Assembly: GCA_051878085.1 (NCBI GenBank)
Contig: JBJEJN010000178.1
Location: 1-33,657, forward strand
Source: SFTH01 sp051878085
GTDB taxonomy: Bacteria > Bacillota > Clostridia > Christensenellales > Aristaeellaceae
Direction: 5' to 3'
DNA length: 33,657 nt
The notes beneath the pieces were generated by a model. That model did not search any database, was not told the origin of the DNA, and saw only the letters and a program-made list of their open reading frames with translations. This document shows positions 1 to 7,468 of this stretch, piece by piece. A program made the translations under genes and the position numbers. Numbering within the stretch: the first letter of the stretch is position 1; each line of letters opens with the position of its first letter.

Positions 1-2
1 AC

Positions 3-206
3 CGCCTGATGGGCAACAGCCTGCTGGACATCATCGTGTTCGGCCGCAACGCCGGTCAGCAGGCCGCGAAGAAGGCCAAGGGCGTGACCGTGGGCAAGCT
101 GAGCCTGGAGCATGTCAATAAGTATGAGGCGGAGCTGGAGAAGCTGGGCGTGAAGGATCAGGCCGCGTCTCCCAAGCTGCTGCCGGACTACACCCGCAAG
201 TTTTAA
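3..206 (+). CDS. C-terminal end of a fumarate reductase/succinate dehydrogenase-type FAD flavoprotein (5' partial)
   Basis: The reading frame is open from the left edge, so only the last 67 residues are present. They contain the pattern R-L-x-G-N-S-L-L-D-x-x-V-F-G-R-x-A-G, which in the FrdA/SdhA/NadB flavoprotein family is the late FAD-contact segment near the C-terminus. The tail after it is short and lysine-rich, so this looks like a soluble fumarate-reductase-like subunit rather than a long SdhA with a C-terminal cap. The substrate cannot be settled because the active-site part lies outside the window. The next gene is an AAEx-family transporter, a family that includes a succinate exporter, which fits fumarate reduction to succinate (inference). 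L-aspartate oxidase is the main alternative. Confidence 0.7.
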   Translation, partial: RLMGNSLLDIIVFGRNAGQQAAKKAKGVTVGKLSLEHVNKYEAELEKLGVKDQAASPKLLPDYTRKF

Positions 207-219
207 TTTCTGATTTTCG

Positions 220-259
220 TTTCGCCGCCATGCAGGAAAGCGGCTGTGTGGCGGCGAAA
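220..259 (+). other. Intergenic stem-loop between the flavoprotein and the transporter
   Basis: A perfect 10-bp inverted repeat (220-229 with 250-259, arm TTTCGCCGCC) encloses a 20-nt loop. No T-run follows it, so it is a poor intrinsic terminator. It may be a processing or partial attenuation site between two co-transcribed genes. Confidence 0.4.
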
Positions 260-300
260 TACCCAATGTTTCAGAGTGACGAGATAGGAGGCGCCGGTTC

Positions 301-1425
301 ATGAATTCGCTGCTCGCAGTATTCCTGATCGCAGCCCTGGGTTACTTCATCGGCGGCATTCGCATCAAGGGAATTGAATTGGGCACGGCCGGCGTGCTGC
401 TGGTTGCCCTGGTTTTCGGCCATTTCGGCGTGGAGATTCCCTCCATCATCCGAAATTTCGGCCTTGCACTGTTCGTCTGCTCGGTGGGCTTCATCGCCGG
501 GCCGAAGTTCTTCCGCGACTTCAAGAGCAACGCCGCAAGCTACATTCTGCTGGGCTTTCTCATCATCCTGTCCGGCGGAATCTGCGCGGTGCTGGTCTCG
601 CTGATCGGCGGCATCCGCCCGGAGCTGTCCGTGGGCCTGCTCACCGGCGCGCTCACCAGCACGCCCGGCCTGGCTGCGGCGCAGGAGGCGGCGGGGGAGC
701 TTGCGGATCTGGCCACCACCGGCTATGCCATCGCCTATCCCTTCGGCGTGATCGGCGTGGTGCTGTTCGTGCAGCTGGTTCCGCGCATCCTGAAGGTGGA
801 CATGGCGGAGGAGCGCGCCCACTTCGAGGCCGCGCACACCGCCAAGATCAAGAGATACGACGGATGGCTGTTCAAGTTTGACCAGGGCGGCTTCTTCGCC
901 TTCATGATTGCGGTCGTGCTGGGCATCCTGCTGGGCAATGTGCACGTGCCGCTGCCCGGCGGCGCAAGCTTCTCGCTGGGCACCACCGGTGGCCCGCTGA
1001 TCATGGGCCTGCTGTTCGGCCACTTCGCCCACGTGGGCCATCTGGATCTCACGGTTCCGGTGGAGGAGCTCAAGACCTTCCGCGAGTTGGGCCTGATGCT
1101 GTTCCTGATCGGCGCTGGCGTAAGCGGCGGCGCGGGCTTCGTGGAAACCCTACGCAGGGAGGGCGTGATCCTCTTCGTGTACGGCGCGATCATGACCCTG
1201 GTTCCGATGTTCGTGGGCTTCTTCGTGGCGAAGAAGGTGCTGAAGCTGCGGCTGCTGAACAACCTCGGCTCCATCACCGGCGGCATGACCTCCACGCCCG
1301 CGCTGGGCACGCTCATCAGCGTGGCCAAGACGGACGACGTGGCCTCCGCCTATGCGGCGACCTATCCCATCGCGCTGGTGGCGGTCGTGCTCTGCGCACA
1401 GTTTATTGTGATCCTGCTTGGATGA
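301..1425 (+). CDS. AAEx (AspT/YidE-like) family anion transporter, compact form without RCK_C domains
   Basis: This 374-residue, very hydrophobic protein has two homologous halves. Each ends in the family hallmark T-S-T-P-G/A-L (residues 119-124 and 330-335), followed by a stretch with a Y-A-x-x-Y-P motif, as in aspartate:alanine exchanger family membrane domains. AspT, YidE and YbjL are usually about 550 residues, with a pair of RCK_C (TrkA-C) domains between the halves. Here only a charged loop of about 30 residues (roughly 165-195) separates them. A ribosome-binding site (ATAGGAGG, about 285-292) precedes the ATG at 301. Known family members exchange aspartate/alanine or export succinate (SucE1 of Corynebacterium). 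Next to a fumarate-reductase-like gene, export of a dicarboxylate such as succinate is plausible (inference). Confidence 0.8.
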   Translation: MNSLLAVFLIAALGYFIGGIRIKGIELGTAGVLLVALVFGHFGVEIPSIIRNFGLALFVCSVGFIAGPKFFRDFKSNAASYILLGFLIILSGGICAVLVSLIGGIRPELSVGLLTGALTSTPGLAAAQEAAGELADLATTGYAIAYPFGVIGVVLFVQLVPRILKVDMAEERAHFEAAHTAKIKRYDGWLFKFDQGGFFAFMIAVVLGILLGNVHVPLPGGASFSLGTTGGPLIMGLLFGHFAHVGHLDLTVPVEELKTFRELGLMLFLIGAGVSGGAGFVETLRREGVILFVYGAIMTLVPMFVGFFVAKKVLKLRLLNNLGSITGGMTSTPALGTLISVAKTDDVASAYAATYPIALVAVVLCAQFIVILLG

Positions 1426-1474
1426 GGCCGGAGGGGATTTCCCGACCCATCCTGACGAAATAGGAGGTACGGAT

Positions 1475-1714
1475 ATGAAGATTCAGATTTGCGTTGGCAG
1501 CACCTGCCATCTTTGCGGTTCCAAGAAGGTCGTTACCCGCTTCCAGGAGCTGGTTGCGGAGAACAATTTGCAGGCAGAGGTTGAACTGTCCGGCAAGTTC
1601 TGCATGGGCAAGTGCGGCGAGGGCGTGAGCGTCATGATCGGCGACACCGTGTATTCCGTAAAGCCGGAGGAAGTGGACGAGTTCTTCAAGAACGAGGTTC
1701 TGGCAAAGCTCTAA
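1475..1714 (+). CDS. Small thioredoxin-like [2Fe-2S] ferredoxin (NuoE/HydC C-terminal type)
   Basis: This 79-residue protein has the C-x4-C ... C-x3-C pattern (C6, C11, C43, C47) of thioredoxin-fold [2Fe-2S] proteins, the fold of the NuoE C-terminal domain. The ATG at 1475 follows a strong AGGAGG (1463-1468). A longer in-frame start at 1418 would overlap the previous gene and add a non-conserved stretch, so it was rejected. It stands 84 nt before a group C-like [FeFe]-hydrogenase and a SpoIIE-type phosphatase. A likely role is electron transfer or redox input to that hydrogenase-like protein. The role is inferred from context and no partner can be proven. Confidence 0.85.
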   Translation: MKIQICVGSTCHLCGSKKVVTRFQELVAENNLQAEVELSGKFCMGKCGEGVSVMIGDTVYSVKPEEVDEFFKNEVLAKL

Positions 1715-1798
1715 AGAAAAGGCGCGCAAGACCGGCGGCTCCGATCGGGGGCTGCCGGTCTGTGCAATCCGCGCGGACTGCGCGTACGGGAGGTAAAC

Positions 1799-3148
1799 AT
1801 GAACCAGATCATCCGACTCAGCAATGTGGAGTGCAAGGACTGCTACAAGTGCATCCGCAATTGCCCGGTGAAGGCCATCCGCTACAGCGACGGCCACGCG
1901 GCGATCATCCAGGCGGAGTGCATCCTCTGCGGCGAATGCGTGGTCACCTGTCCGCAGCGGGGCGACTTCGTCGCCAGCCAGACCGAGGAGATTCGTTCGA
2001 TCATCCGCAGCGGACGGAGGGTGGTGGCCAGCGTCGCGCCCTCCTTCATCTCCGATCTGCCCGTGGGCTCCATCGAGGGCATGCGCGCGACGCTCCAGAA
2101 GCTCGGCTTCTACGACGCTCAGGAGACCTCGCTGGGCGCGGAAATCGTCTCCCGGGAGTATGAGCGCATCATGCAGGAGAACGAGATGGATCTGCTGATC
2201 TCCAGCTGCTGCACCTCCGTGGTGATGCTGATCCAGCGCTACTATCCGGATGTGCTGCCGTACCTCGCCCCGGTGAAGAGCCCGATGCAGCTCCACTGCG
2301 AGATGCTCAAGCAGCAGTACCCCGACGCCTACACCGTGTTCATCGGCCCCTGCTACGCCAAGAAGGGCGAGGCGGAGCTGAGCGAGAGCGTGGACATGGG
2401 CATCACCTTCTACGAGCTGCGGGAGTGGATGCGCGAGGAAGGCGTGGAGCCGGTGCACATCGAGAACCACGATACCGGCAAGCGCGCGCGCCGCTATCCG
2501 CGCCAGGACGGCCTGGTGAAGTCCATGACCCCGGTGAAGGGCTGGAACCGCGTGGCCATCGACGGCGTGAACGACTGCATCGCGGCCCTCAGCGAGATTC
2601 GCCACGGCGGCGTGGAAAAGACCTTCCTGGAGATGACCGCCTGCGAGGGCAGCTGCGTCAACGGCCCCGCCATCCGCAAGAATCGCTACGAGAACCGCAT
2701 TCGCGGCACCGTGGCGGTGAACGAGTACTCCGGAAACGACGACTTCGGCGTGACCACCGACATCCCGCTGCGCATGTACCACGACCCCGAGCCGGTGATG
2801 CGCCGCATGCCCACCGAGGAGGAGATTCAGGCGGTGCTGAAGAAGCTGGGGAAGGACACCCGCAAGACGGCCATCAACTGCGGCTGCTGCGGTTATCCCA
2901 CCTGCCGCAAGATGGCCATCGCCATCTGCCGCGACATGGCCCAGCTGGACATGTGCCTGCCCTACGTGCGCGAGAAGGCGGAGTTCCACTCCCGCGAGAT
3001 CATCGACAGCACGCTGGAGGCGGCGGATCAGCTGATCGACAAGCAGATGCGCGTGGTGCAGAACATCGCCTCGATCCTGGGCGAGAGCACCGCGGAGACC
3101 AAGGTAATGCTGACAAAACTGAAGGAAGCGGTACAGAGCGATGCATGA
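1799..3148 (+). CDS. Group C-like (putatively sensory) [FeFe]-hydrogenase, HydS type without PAS domain
   Basis: Residues 1-55 hold two [4Fe-4S] ferredoxin motifs (C12/15/18/22 and C41/44/47/51). The hydrogenase core follows, with the H-cluster ligand motifs in altered form: SSCCTS (C137/C138) instead of TSCCPxW, GPCYAKKGE (C185) instead of MPCxxKxxE, and EMTACEGSCVNG (C282, C286). All four cysteine positions needed for the H-cluster are kept, while proton-path and hydrophobic neighbours differ. This is typical of the M2-type group C enzymes, which are thought to sense H2 rather than turn it over quickly. Residues 360-390 form a Fe-S domain (NCGCCGYPTC), and a helical tail runs to residue 449. 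Longer relatives have a PAS domain near the end, which I do not see here. The gene overlaps the SpoIIE-type phosphatase by 8 nt, so translational coupling is likely. Confidence 0.85.
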   Translation: MNQIIRLSNVECKDCYKCIRNCPVKAIRYSDGHAAIIQAECILCGECVVTCPQRGDFVASQTEEIRSIIRSGRRVVASVAPSFISDLPVGSIEGMRATLQKLGFYDAQETSLGAEIVSREYERIMQENEMDLLISSCCTSVVMLIQRYYPDVLPYLAPVKSPMQLHCEMLKQQYPDAYTVFIGPCYAKKGEAELSESVDMGITFYELREWMREEGVEPVHIENHDTGKRARRYPRQDGLVKSMTPVKGWNRVAIDGVNDCIAALSEIRHGGVEKTFLEMTACEGSCVNGPAIRKNRYENRIRGTVAVNEYSGNDDFGVTTDIPLRMYHDPEPVMRRMPTEEEIQAVLKKLGKDTRKTAINCGCCGYPTCRKMAIAICRDMAQLDMCLPYVREKAEFHSREIIDSTLEAADQLIDKQMRVVQNIASILGESTAETKVMLTKLKEAVQSDA

Positions 3149-4310
3149 ACTCTACACCGATACCGGCTGCATGACCCTGACCAAGTTCGGCGAGCAGCTC
3201 TGCGGGGACCACATCGAGTTCCGGCTGGATGACCACGTCTCCATCTGCGTGCTGGCCGACGGCCTGGGCAGCGGCGTCAAGGCAAATATTCTGGCCACGC
3301 TCACATCCCAGATTTTGGCGACGATGAGCGTGGGCGGCATGTCCATCGAGGACTGCGTGGACACCATCGTCCGCACCCTGCCCCAGTGCAGCGTGCGCCA
3401 CGTCAACTACTCCACCTTCACCATCGTCAAGATTCGCGACCAGAAGTACGTGGAGCTCACCCGCTTCGACAACCCCCACACGGTGGTGCTGCGCGACGGC
3501 AAGAACTACGAATTCAAGTACCACTCCCGCATGATCGAGGACAAGCGCATCTTCTTCTCCAGCTTCGAGGCGCAGGAGAACGATGTGATTGTGGTCATGA
3601 GCGACGGCGCGATCTTCGCGGGTCTGGGCGGACAGTATCCCTTCGGCTGGGGGCGCGACAAGATCATCGAATATCTGGAGGAACACTACCGCTCGGACAT
3701 GACCGCCAAGGGCGTGGCCATGCTGCTGGCCCGGGAGTGCAACCGGCTCTACGAGGGCAGGCCGGGGGACGACACCTCCTTCGCGGTGATGCGCGTTTGC
3801 GCCCGGGAGACGGTGAACCTGATGATCGGCCCGCCGTCCGCCATGAATCTGGATACGGAGATGGTGAGCCAGTTCTTCGCCTCCGAGGGCATGCACATCG
3901 TCTGCGGCGGCTCCACCAACCGCATCGCGGCGCGCTATCTGGGCAAGGAGGTGCATGCCAGCCTGAACTACGGCGAGAGCGACCTCCCGCCGATCTATTC
4001 GCTGGAGGGCGTTGACCTCGCCACCGAGGGCGTGGTGACCATCTCCAAGGTGCTGGAGTATGCCCAGGAGTACCTGGAGGGCACCCAGCTCAACCCTGTG
4101 TGGAAGCTCAACAGCGACGGCGCGGCCTGCATCGCCCACGCGCTGTTTGAGTACGCCACCGACGTGCACTTCTTCGTGGGCTGCGCCATCAACCCGGCCC
4201 ACCAGAATCCCAACCTGCCCATCGCCTTCGGCGCGAAGTTCCAGCTGATCGACCAGCTGAGCAAGTGCCTGGAGAAGATGGGCAAGAAGGTCACGGTGCG
4301 CTTCTTCTGA
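3141..4310 (+). CDS. SpoIIE-family PPM/PP2C-type serine phosphatase with C-terminal extension
   Basis: Residues 1-215 fit a SpoIIE-type PPM phosphatase. The metal-binding acidic residues are visible in order: D23 (C-G-D-H), D40 (A-D-G-L-G-S-G), D155 (M-S-D-G) and D210/D211 (G-D-D-T-S). The catalytic centre therefore looks intact. Residues 216-389 form an additional domain that I cannot assign. There is no N-terminal membrane region as in SpoIIE itself. The start codon lies inside the end of the hydrogenase-like gene, which suggests a stoichiometric pair. Group C hydrogenases are commonly encoded beside phosphatases or kinases, so this protein is a good candidate for the output of the hydrogenase-like sensor. 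The target phosphoprotein is unknown. The transcript ends at the hairpin after 4332. Confidence 0.85.
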   Translation: MHELYTDTGCMTLTKFGEQLCGDHIEFRLDDHVSICVLADGLGSGVKANILATLTSQILATMSVGGMSIEDCVDTIVRTLPQCSVRHVNYSTFTIVKIRDQKYVELTRFDNPHTVVLRDGKNYEFKYHSRMIEDKRIFFSSFEAQENDVIVVMSDGAIFAGLGGQYPFGWGRDKIIEYLEEHYRSDMTAKGVAMLLARECNRLYEGRPGDDTSFAVMRVCARETVNLMIGPPSAMNLDTEMVSQFFASEGMHIVCGGSTNRIAARYLGKEVHASLNYGESDLPPIYSLEGVDLATEGVVTISKVLEYAQEYLEGTQLNPVWKLNSDGAACIAHALFEYATDVHFFVGCAINPAHQNPNLPIAFGAKFQLIDQLSKCLEKMGKKVTVRFF

Positions 4311-4332
4311 GGCGAACCCCGGCCAGGCAACG

Positions 4333-4392
4333 AAAAGCTCCCTTCGCGCGAGACAGTCGATCCACAGGGCTGTCCGCGCGCAGGGAGCTTTT
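4333..4392 (+). terminator. Long hairpin terminator after the hydrogenase-phosphatase operon
   Basis: Three nested paired segments stack into one long stem: 4333-4343 with 4382-4392, 4345-4350 with 4375-4380, and 4352-4356 with 4370-4374. The outer arm reads AAAAGCTCCCT and its complement ends in TTTT. It lies 22 nt after the phosphatase stop and before the next promoter. Confidence 0.8.
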
Positions 4393-4457
4393 CATGTCCG
4401 GGGGATGCGGTGCGTAGTTCTTCGGCAGCTTTTTTTCTGCGAAGCACGATAAAGTGC

Positions 4458-4486
4458 TTGACAAATCTCATAAACAAGAATATTAT
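4458..4486 (+). promoter_or_regulatory. Sigma-A promoter of the regulator-ABC operon
   Basis: There is a perfect -35 box TTGACA (4458-4463), a 17-nt spacer, and a -10 box TATTAT (4481-4486). It lies in an AT-rich patch just before the winged-helix regulator. Confidence 0.8.
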
Positions 4487-4505
4487 TAGTATCGATAATG
4501 ATAAT
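4482..4505 (+). promoter_or_regulatory. 24-bp near-palindrome overlapping the -10 box: candidate operator
   Basis: The sequence is symmetric about the bond between 4493 and 4494, with the core TATCGATA and outer arms ATTAT/ATAAT. Ten of twelve base pairs match. It covers the -10 box and the expected start site and ends right before the ribosome-binding site, a position suited to repression. The right half contains two GATAAT hexamers, as in Fur boxes. The likeliest binder is the protein encoded directly downstream, by autoregulation (inference). Confidence 0.55.
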
Positions 4506-4517
4506 GGAGGTGAAAAC

Positions 4518-5051
4518 ATGGGCAGGGACTTTGCAGACGTGATCATGAATCCGGTGCGGCAGCGCATCGCCCAGTATCTGATCCTGCACAGGACGGGAAC
4601 GGTCAACGAGATCGCCGCCGCGCTCAGCGACGTGCCGCGGCCCAGCCTGTACCGGCACATGAACGTGCTGCTGGAGGCGGGCTGCATCGAGGTGGTCGCG
4701 CAGAAGAGCGTGCGCGGCGCGGTGGAGCGCACCTACGCGCTGGTGGAGCAGCCGATGGGCAATCCCAGCCAGCAGGAGGTGGCGGGGCTGATTCATGGGA
4801 TATTGACCTCTGTGATGGCCAGCTTTGCGCGCTACTTTTCCCACGGGAATGTGGATCCGCAGAGGGATCTGCTGAGCGTGTCCTCGTCCACGCTGATGCT
4901 CTCCGACCAGGAGATGATGGAGATGCTCCAGCGCATCGGCGCTGTGTTCAACGACTACATTCAGAATCAACCCGGCGGGGAGCGCAAGCCCCGCAACATC
5001 GTATTTATTTCGGCCCCGGTGGAGGGGGAGAGGGAGTTGAAATCATGTTGA
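4518..5051 (+). CDS. Winged-helix (ArsR/HTH_20-like) transcriptional regulator
   Basis: Residues 10-75 fit a winged-helix DNA-binding domain: N-P-V-R-Q-R-I-A-Q-Y-L opens helix 1, a recognition-helix region contains P-R-P-S-L-Y-R-H-M-N-V-L, and a wing region contains R-G-A-V-E-R-T-Y. The remaining 100 residues are helical and probably form a dimerisation or ligand domain that I do not recognise. The ATG at 4518 follows GGAGGTG and lies just downstream of the promoter and near-palindrome. Longer in-frame starts would precede the predicted transcription start. The stop overlaps the ABC ATPase start by 7 nt, so the regulator and exporter form one unit. It probably represses its own operon. The inducer is unknown. 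Confidence 0.8.
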   Translation: MGRDFADVIMNPVRQRIAQYLILHRTGTVNEIAAALSDVPRPSLYRHMNVLLEAGCIEVVAQKSVRGAVERTYALVEQPMGNPSQQEVAGLIHGILTSVMASFARYFSHGNVDPQRDLLSVSSSTLMLSDQEMMEMLQRIGAVFNDYIQNQPGGERKPRNIVFISAPVEGERELKSC

Positions 5052-5767
5052 AGATCGATCATCTGAGCAAGACCTATCCCGGCGGCAAGCGGGCTGTGCA
5101 GGATCTGAGCCTGCACATCGAGCCGGGCGACATCTACGGCTTCATCGGCCACAACGGTGCGGGCAAGACGACCACGCTGCGCTGCGTGGCGGGCATCATC
5201 GGCTTTGACAGCGGCGAGATCCGGGTGGACGGGCACAGCGTGGCAAGCGAGCCGCTGGCCTGCAAGCGCAGCATGGCCTACGTGCCGGACAACCCCGACC
5301 TGTACGAGTACCTGACGGGCATCCAGTATCTGAACTTCATCGCGGACGTGTTCGGCGTGCCGGAGGCGGAGCGCACCGCAGCCTTCAATAAGTACGGCGA
5401 CCTGTTTGAGATCACGGAGAACCTGGGCGATTTGATCTCCAGCTACTCCCACGGCATGAAGCAGAAGCTGACGCTGATCGCGGCGCTGTGCCACAGTCCC
5501 CGGCTGCTGGTGCTGGACGAGCCCTTCGTGGGCCTGGATCCCCTGGCGACGCGCATGCTGAAGGACGTGATGCACGAGCTGTGCGAAGCCGGCGGCGCAA
5601 TCTTTTTCTCCACCCACGTGCTGGACGTGGCGGAGAAGCTGTGCAACAAGGTGGCCATCATCCGCGAGGGCAGGCTGGTTGCCTCCGGCGAGACGAAGGC
5701 GCTGACGGGCGGTCGCTCCCTGGAGGAGCTTTTCCTGGAGGTGGTGGAGCATGCTCCGGCAGATTGA
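5045..5767 (+). CDS. ABC transporter ATP-binding protein (exporter type)
   Basis: This 240-residue nucleotide-binding subunit has all the standard motifs: Walker A G-H-N-G-A-G-K-T-T (about residues 35-43), a signature loop degenerated to Y-S-H-G-M-K-Q-K (normally LSGGQ), Walker B L-L-V-L-D-E-P, and the switch histidine in F-F-S-T-H-V. The short loops and S-H-G-M signature are typical of ATPases that pair with ABC-2-type permeases for drug, peptide or lipid export. It overlaps both the upstream regulator and the downstream permease (by 17 nt), a tight translationally coupled arrangement. The substrate is not visible from the sequence. Confidence 0.92.
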   Translation: MLKIDHLSKTYPGGKRAVQDLSLHIEPGDIYGFIGHNGAGKTTTLRCVAGIIGFDSGEIRVDGHSVASEPLACKRSMAYVPDNPDLYEYLTGIQYLNFIADVFGVPEAERTAAFNKYGDLFEITENLGDLISSYSHGMKQKLTLIAALCHSPRLLVLDEPFVGLDPLATRMLKDVMHELCEAGGAIFFSTHVLDVAEKLCNKVAIIREGRLVASGETKALTGGRSLEELFLEVVEHAPAD

Positions 5768-7340
5768 GCTGCTGCTGCGGGTGCAGACCTGCAACCTGTT
5801 CGGCATAAACGAGGCGCGCTACGGCAAGAAGGGCAAGCAGCGCGGCGCGCGCATCGCGCTGATGTTCGCGATGGCGCTGGTGACGCTGGTGCTCTGCGGC
5901 TATGTGGCGGGGCTGTGCTATGCGCTCTGCACCATCGGCGCGGGGAATTCGATTCCCATGCTGCTGGCGCTGGTGACCGGCGTGGTGGTGCTGATGCTGA
6001 CCATGTTCCGTGCGGGCCCGGTGATCTTCGACCTGCACAGCTACGAGCAGCTGATTTCGCTGCCGCTGCGGCCCACGGCCATCGTTATCAGCCGCTTTCT
6101 GCGCATGTACCTCTCCAACGCCGCGATGGCGCTCATGGTGTTGCTGCCGGGAACCATCGTGGCGGGGGTCATGCTGCATCCGGGCGCGCTCTACTGCGCC
6201 ATGATGCTGCTGGGCGCGCTGGTGCTGCCGCTGATTCCCATGACCATCGCAACGCTCCTGGGCGCGCTGGTGTACGCGATCTCTGCGCGGATGCGCAGGC
6301 GCAGCCTGGCGGTGATCGTGCTGACGCTGCTGATGACGCTGCTGCTGATCGCGGGCGCGATGCTGCTGTCCACGGTGGGCGATATGGACGATGCGCGGGT
6401 GCTGGGGCTGATCTCCGCGCTGGTGAACCGCATCGGCAGCTTCTATCCGCCCGCACAGTGGTTCGGACGCTGCGTGGCGGGCGGCAGCATCCCGGGCTTC
6501 CTCGCGCTGGCGGCAGGTTCGCTGGCCTTCTTCGCGCTGGTGGCCAGCGCAATCGGCGCGAACTTCCACCGCATTTGCGCGGCGCTGAGCGCCCGCGCGA
6601 CCCGGGGGCACTACGCGATGTCCGCCCAGCGGCAGAGCACGGCCTTCGTCGCGCTGTACCGCCGGGAGCTGCGCCGCTACGCCGCCTCGCCGGTGTACGT
6701 GATGAACACGCTCATCGGCGGCTTGATTGCGGTGCTGATGGGCGTGGGCGCGCTGGTCGCGGTGAAGCGCGTGCCGCTGCTGACCGAGCTGCTCTCCGAG
6801 ATGGGCGCGCTCCCGGCGATCCCCTTTGTGGTGGCCTTCATGTTCGTCATCGCGCCCAGCACCAGCTGCTCCATCTCCCTGGAGGGACGGCAGTGGTGGC
6901 AGATCAAGTGCCTGCCGGTGTCGGATCGACAGATTCTCGACGCGAAGTTTGCGCTCTATCTGACGCTTGCGCTGCCCTGCTGGGCGGCGACGGTGCTGCT
7001 GCTGGCGGCGGCGCTGCGTCCGTCAGGCATGGAGCTTGTGTGGCTGCTGCTGGTGCCGCTTTCCTACATCCTGTTCTCCGGTGCGCTGGGCATGCGCATG
7101 AACCTGGCGATGCCCTCCTTCAGCTGGGAAAACGAGAATCAGCCGGTGAAGCAGAGCCGCCCGGTGGGCTTTACCATGCTGATTGGCTTTGCAGCCTCGG
7201 CGCTGCCCGCTGCGGGCGCGATTGTTCTGCCGGAGGGGCTGGGCCGCTGGCTTCCTGCAGTGGCGGTGATCGTTCTGCTTGCCGGGTCGCTTCTGCTGTA
7301 CCGAAGCTGCATCGCCGTCCGGCTGCGGGAGCTGAACTGA
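5751..7340 (+). CDS. ABC exporter permease
   Basis: This 529-residue protein is dominated by hydrophobic segments, probably about twelve in two clusters separated by a basic cytoplasmic loop near residues 275-310. A short basic N-terminus (R-Y-G-K-K-G-K-Q-R-G-A-R) precedes the first segment. It starts inside the ATPase gene, so it is the membrane partner of that ATPase. No cargo-specific domain or peptidase domain is present. The size and two-block layout resemble the large putative ABC exporter permeases of Clostridia. With the winged-helix regulator it may form a stress- or antimicrobial-responsive exporter (inference). Confidence 0.85.
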   Translation: MLRQIELLLRVQTCNLFGINEARYGKKGKQRGARIALMFAMALVTLVLCGYVAGLCYALCTIGAGNSIPMLLALVTGVVVLMLTMFRAGPVIFDLHSYEQLISLPLRPTAIVISRFLRMYLSNAAMALMVLLPGTIVAGVMLHPGALYCAMMLLGALVLPLIPMTIATLLGALVYAISARMRRRSLAVIVLTLLMTLLLIAGAMLLSTVGDMDDARVLGLISALVNRIGSFYPPAQWFGRCVAGGSIPGFLALAAGSLAFFALVASAIGANFHRICAALSARATRGHYAMSAQRQSTAFVALYRRELRRYAASPVYVMNTLIGGLIAVLMGVGALVAVKRVPLLTELLSEMGALPAIPFVVAFMFVIAPSTSCSISLEGRQWWQIKCLPVSDRQILDAKFALYLTLALPCWAATVLLLAAALRPSGMELVWLLLVPLSYILFSGALGMRMNLAMPSFSWENENQPVKQSRPVGFTMLIGFAASALPAAGAIVLPEGLGRWLPAVAVIVLLAGSLLLYRSCIAVRLRELN

Positions 7341-7402
7341 GCTTCGGTAAAGCTTGAATTGTGTATTTTTATTGAGTAGATGTAAATTTCATTGAAAACT
7401 GT

Positions 7403-7430
7403 TTGCTTCTGTTTGGGTTTGTTGTATAAT
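7403..7430 (+). promoter_or_regulatory. Likely promoter of metVF
   Basis: A perfect TATAAT (7425-7430) is preceded at 16 nt by TTGCTT (7403-7408), a weak -35 match. A 13-nt inverted repeat (TATCC/GGATA, 7436-7448) sits at the expected start site, just before the AAGGAGG of metV. It could influence initiation or translation. Confidence 0.6.
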
Positions 7431-7468
7431 GATACTATCCGGAGGATAATACAAGGAGGTTTACCAGC

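Noticed and set aside
1729..1761. 8-bp inverted repeat between the [2Fe-2S] gene and the hydrogenase-like gene
   Set aside because: The loop is 17 nt and GC-rich, with no T-run. The genes are probably co-transcribed, so it is not called as a terminator.
1403..2989. A 528-codon open frame on the - strand over the hydrogenase-like gene
   Set aside because: It is the same type of antisense shadow, His/Ala/Leu-rich and without motifs. The + strand gene has intact iron-sulfur motifs and a ribosome-binding site.
7300..7348. 9-bp inverted repeat (ACCGAAGCT/AGCTTCGGT) at the end of the ABC permease gene
   Set aside because: The loop is 31 nt and lies within coding sequence, and the following bases lack a T-run. 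It is too weak to call a terminator.
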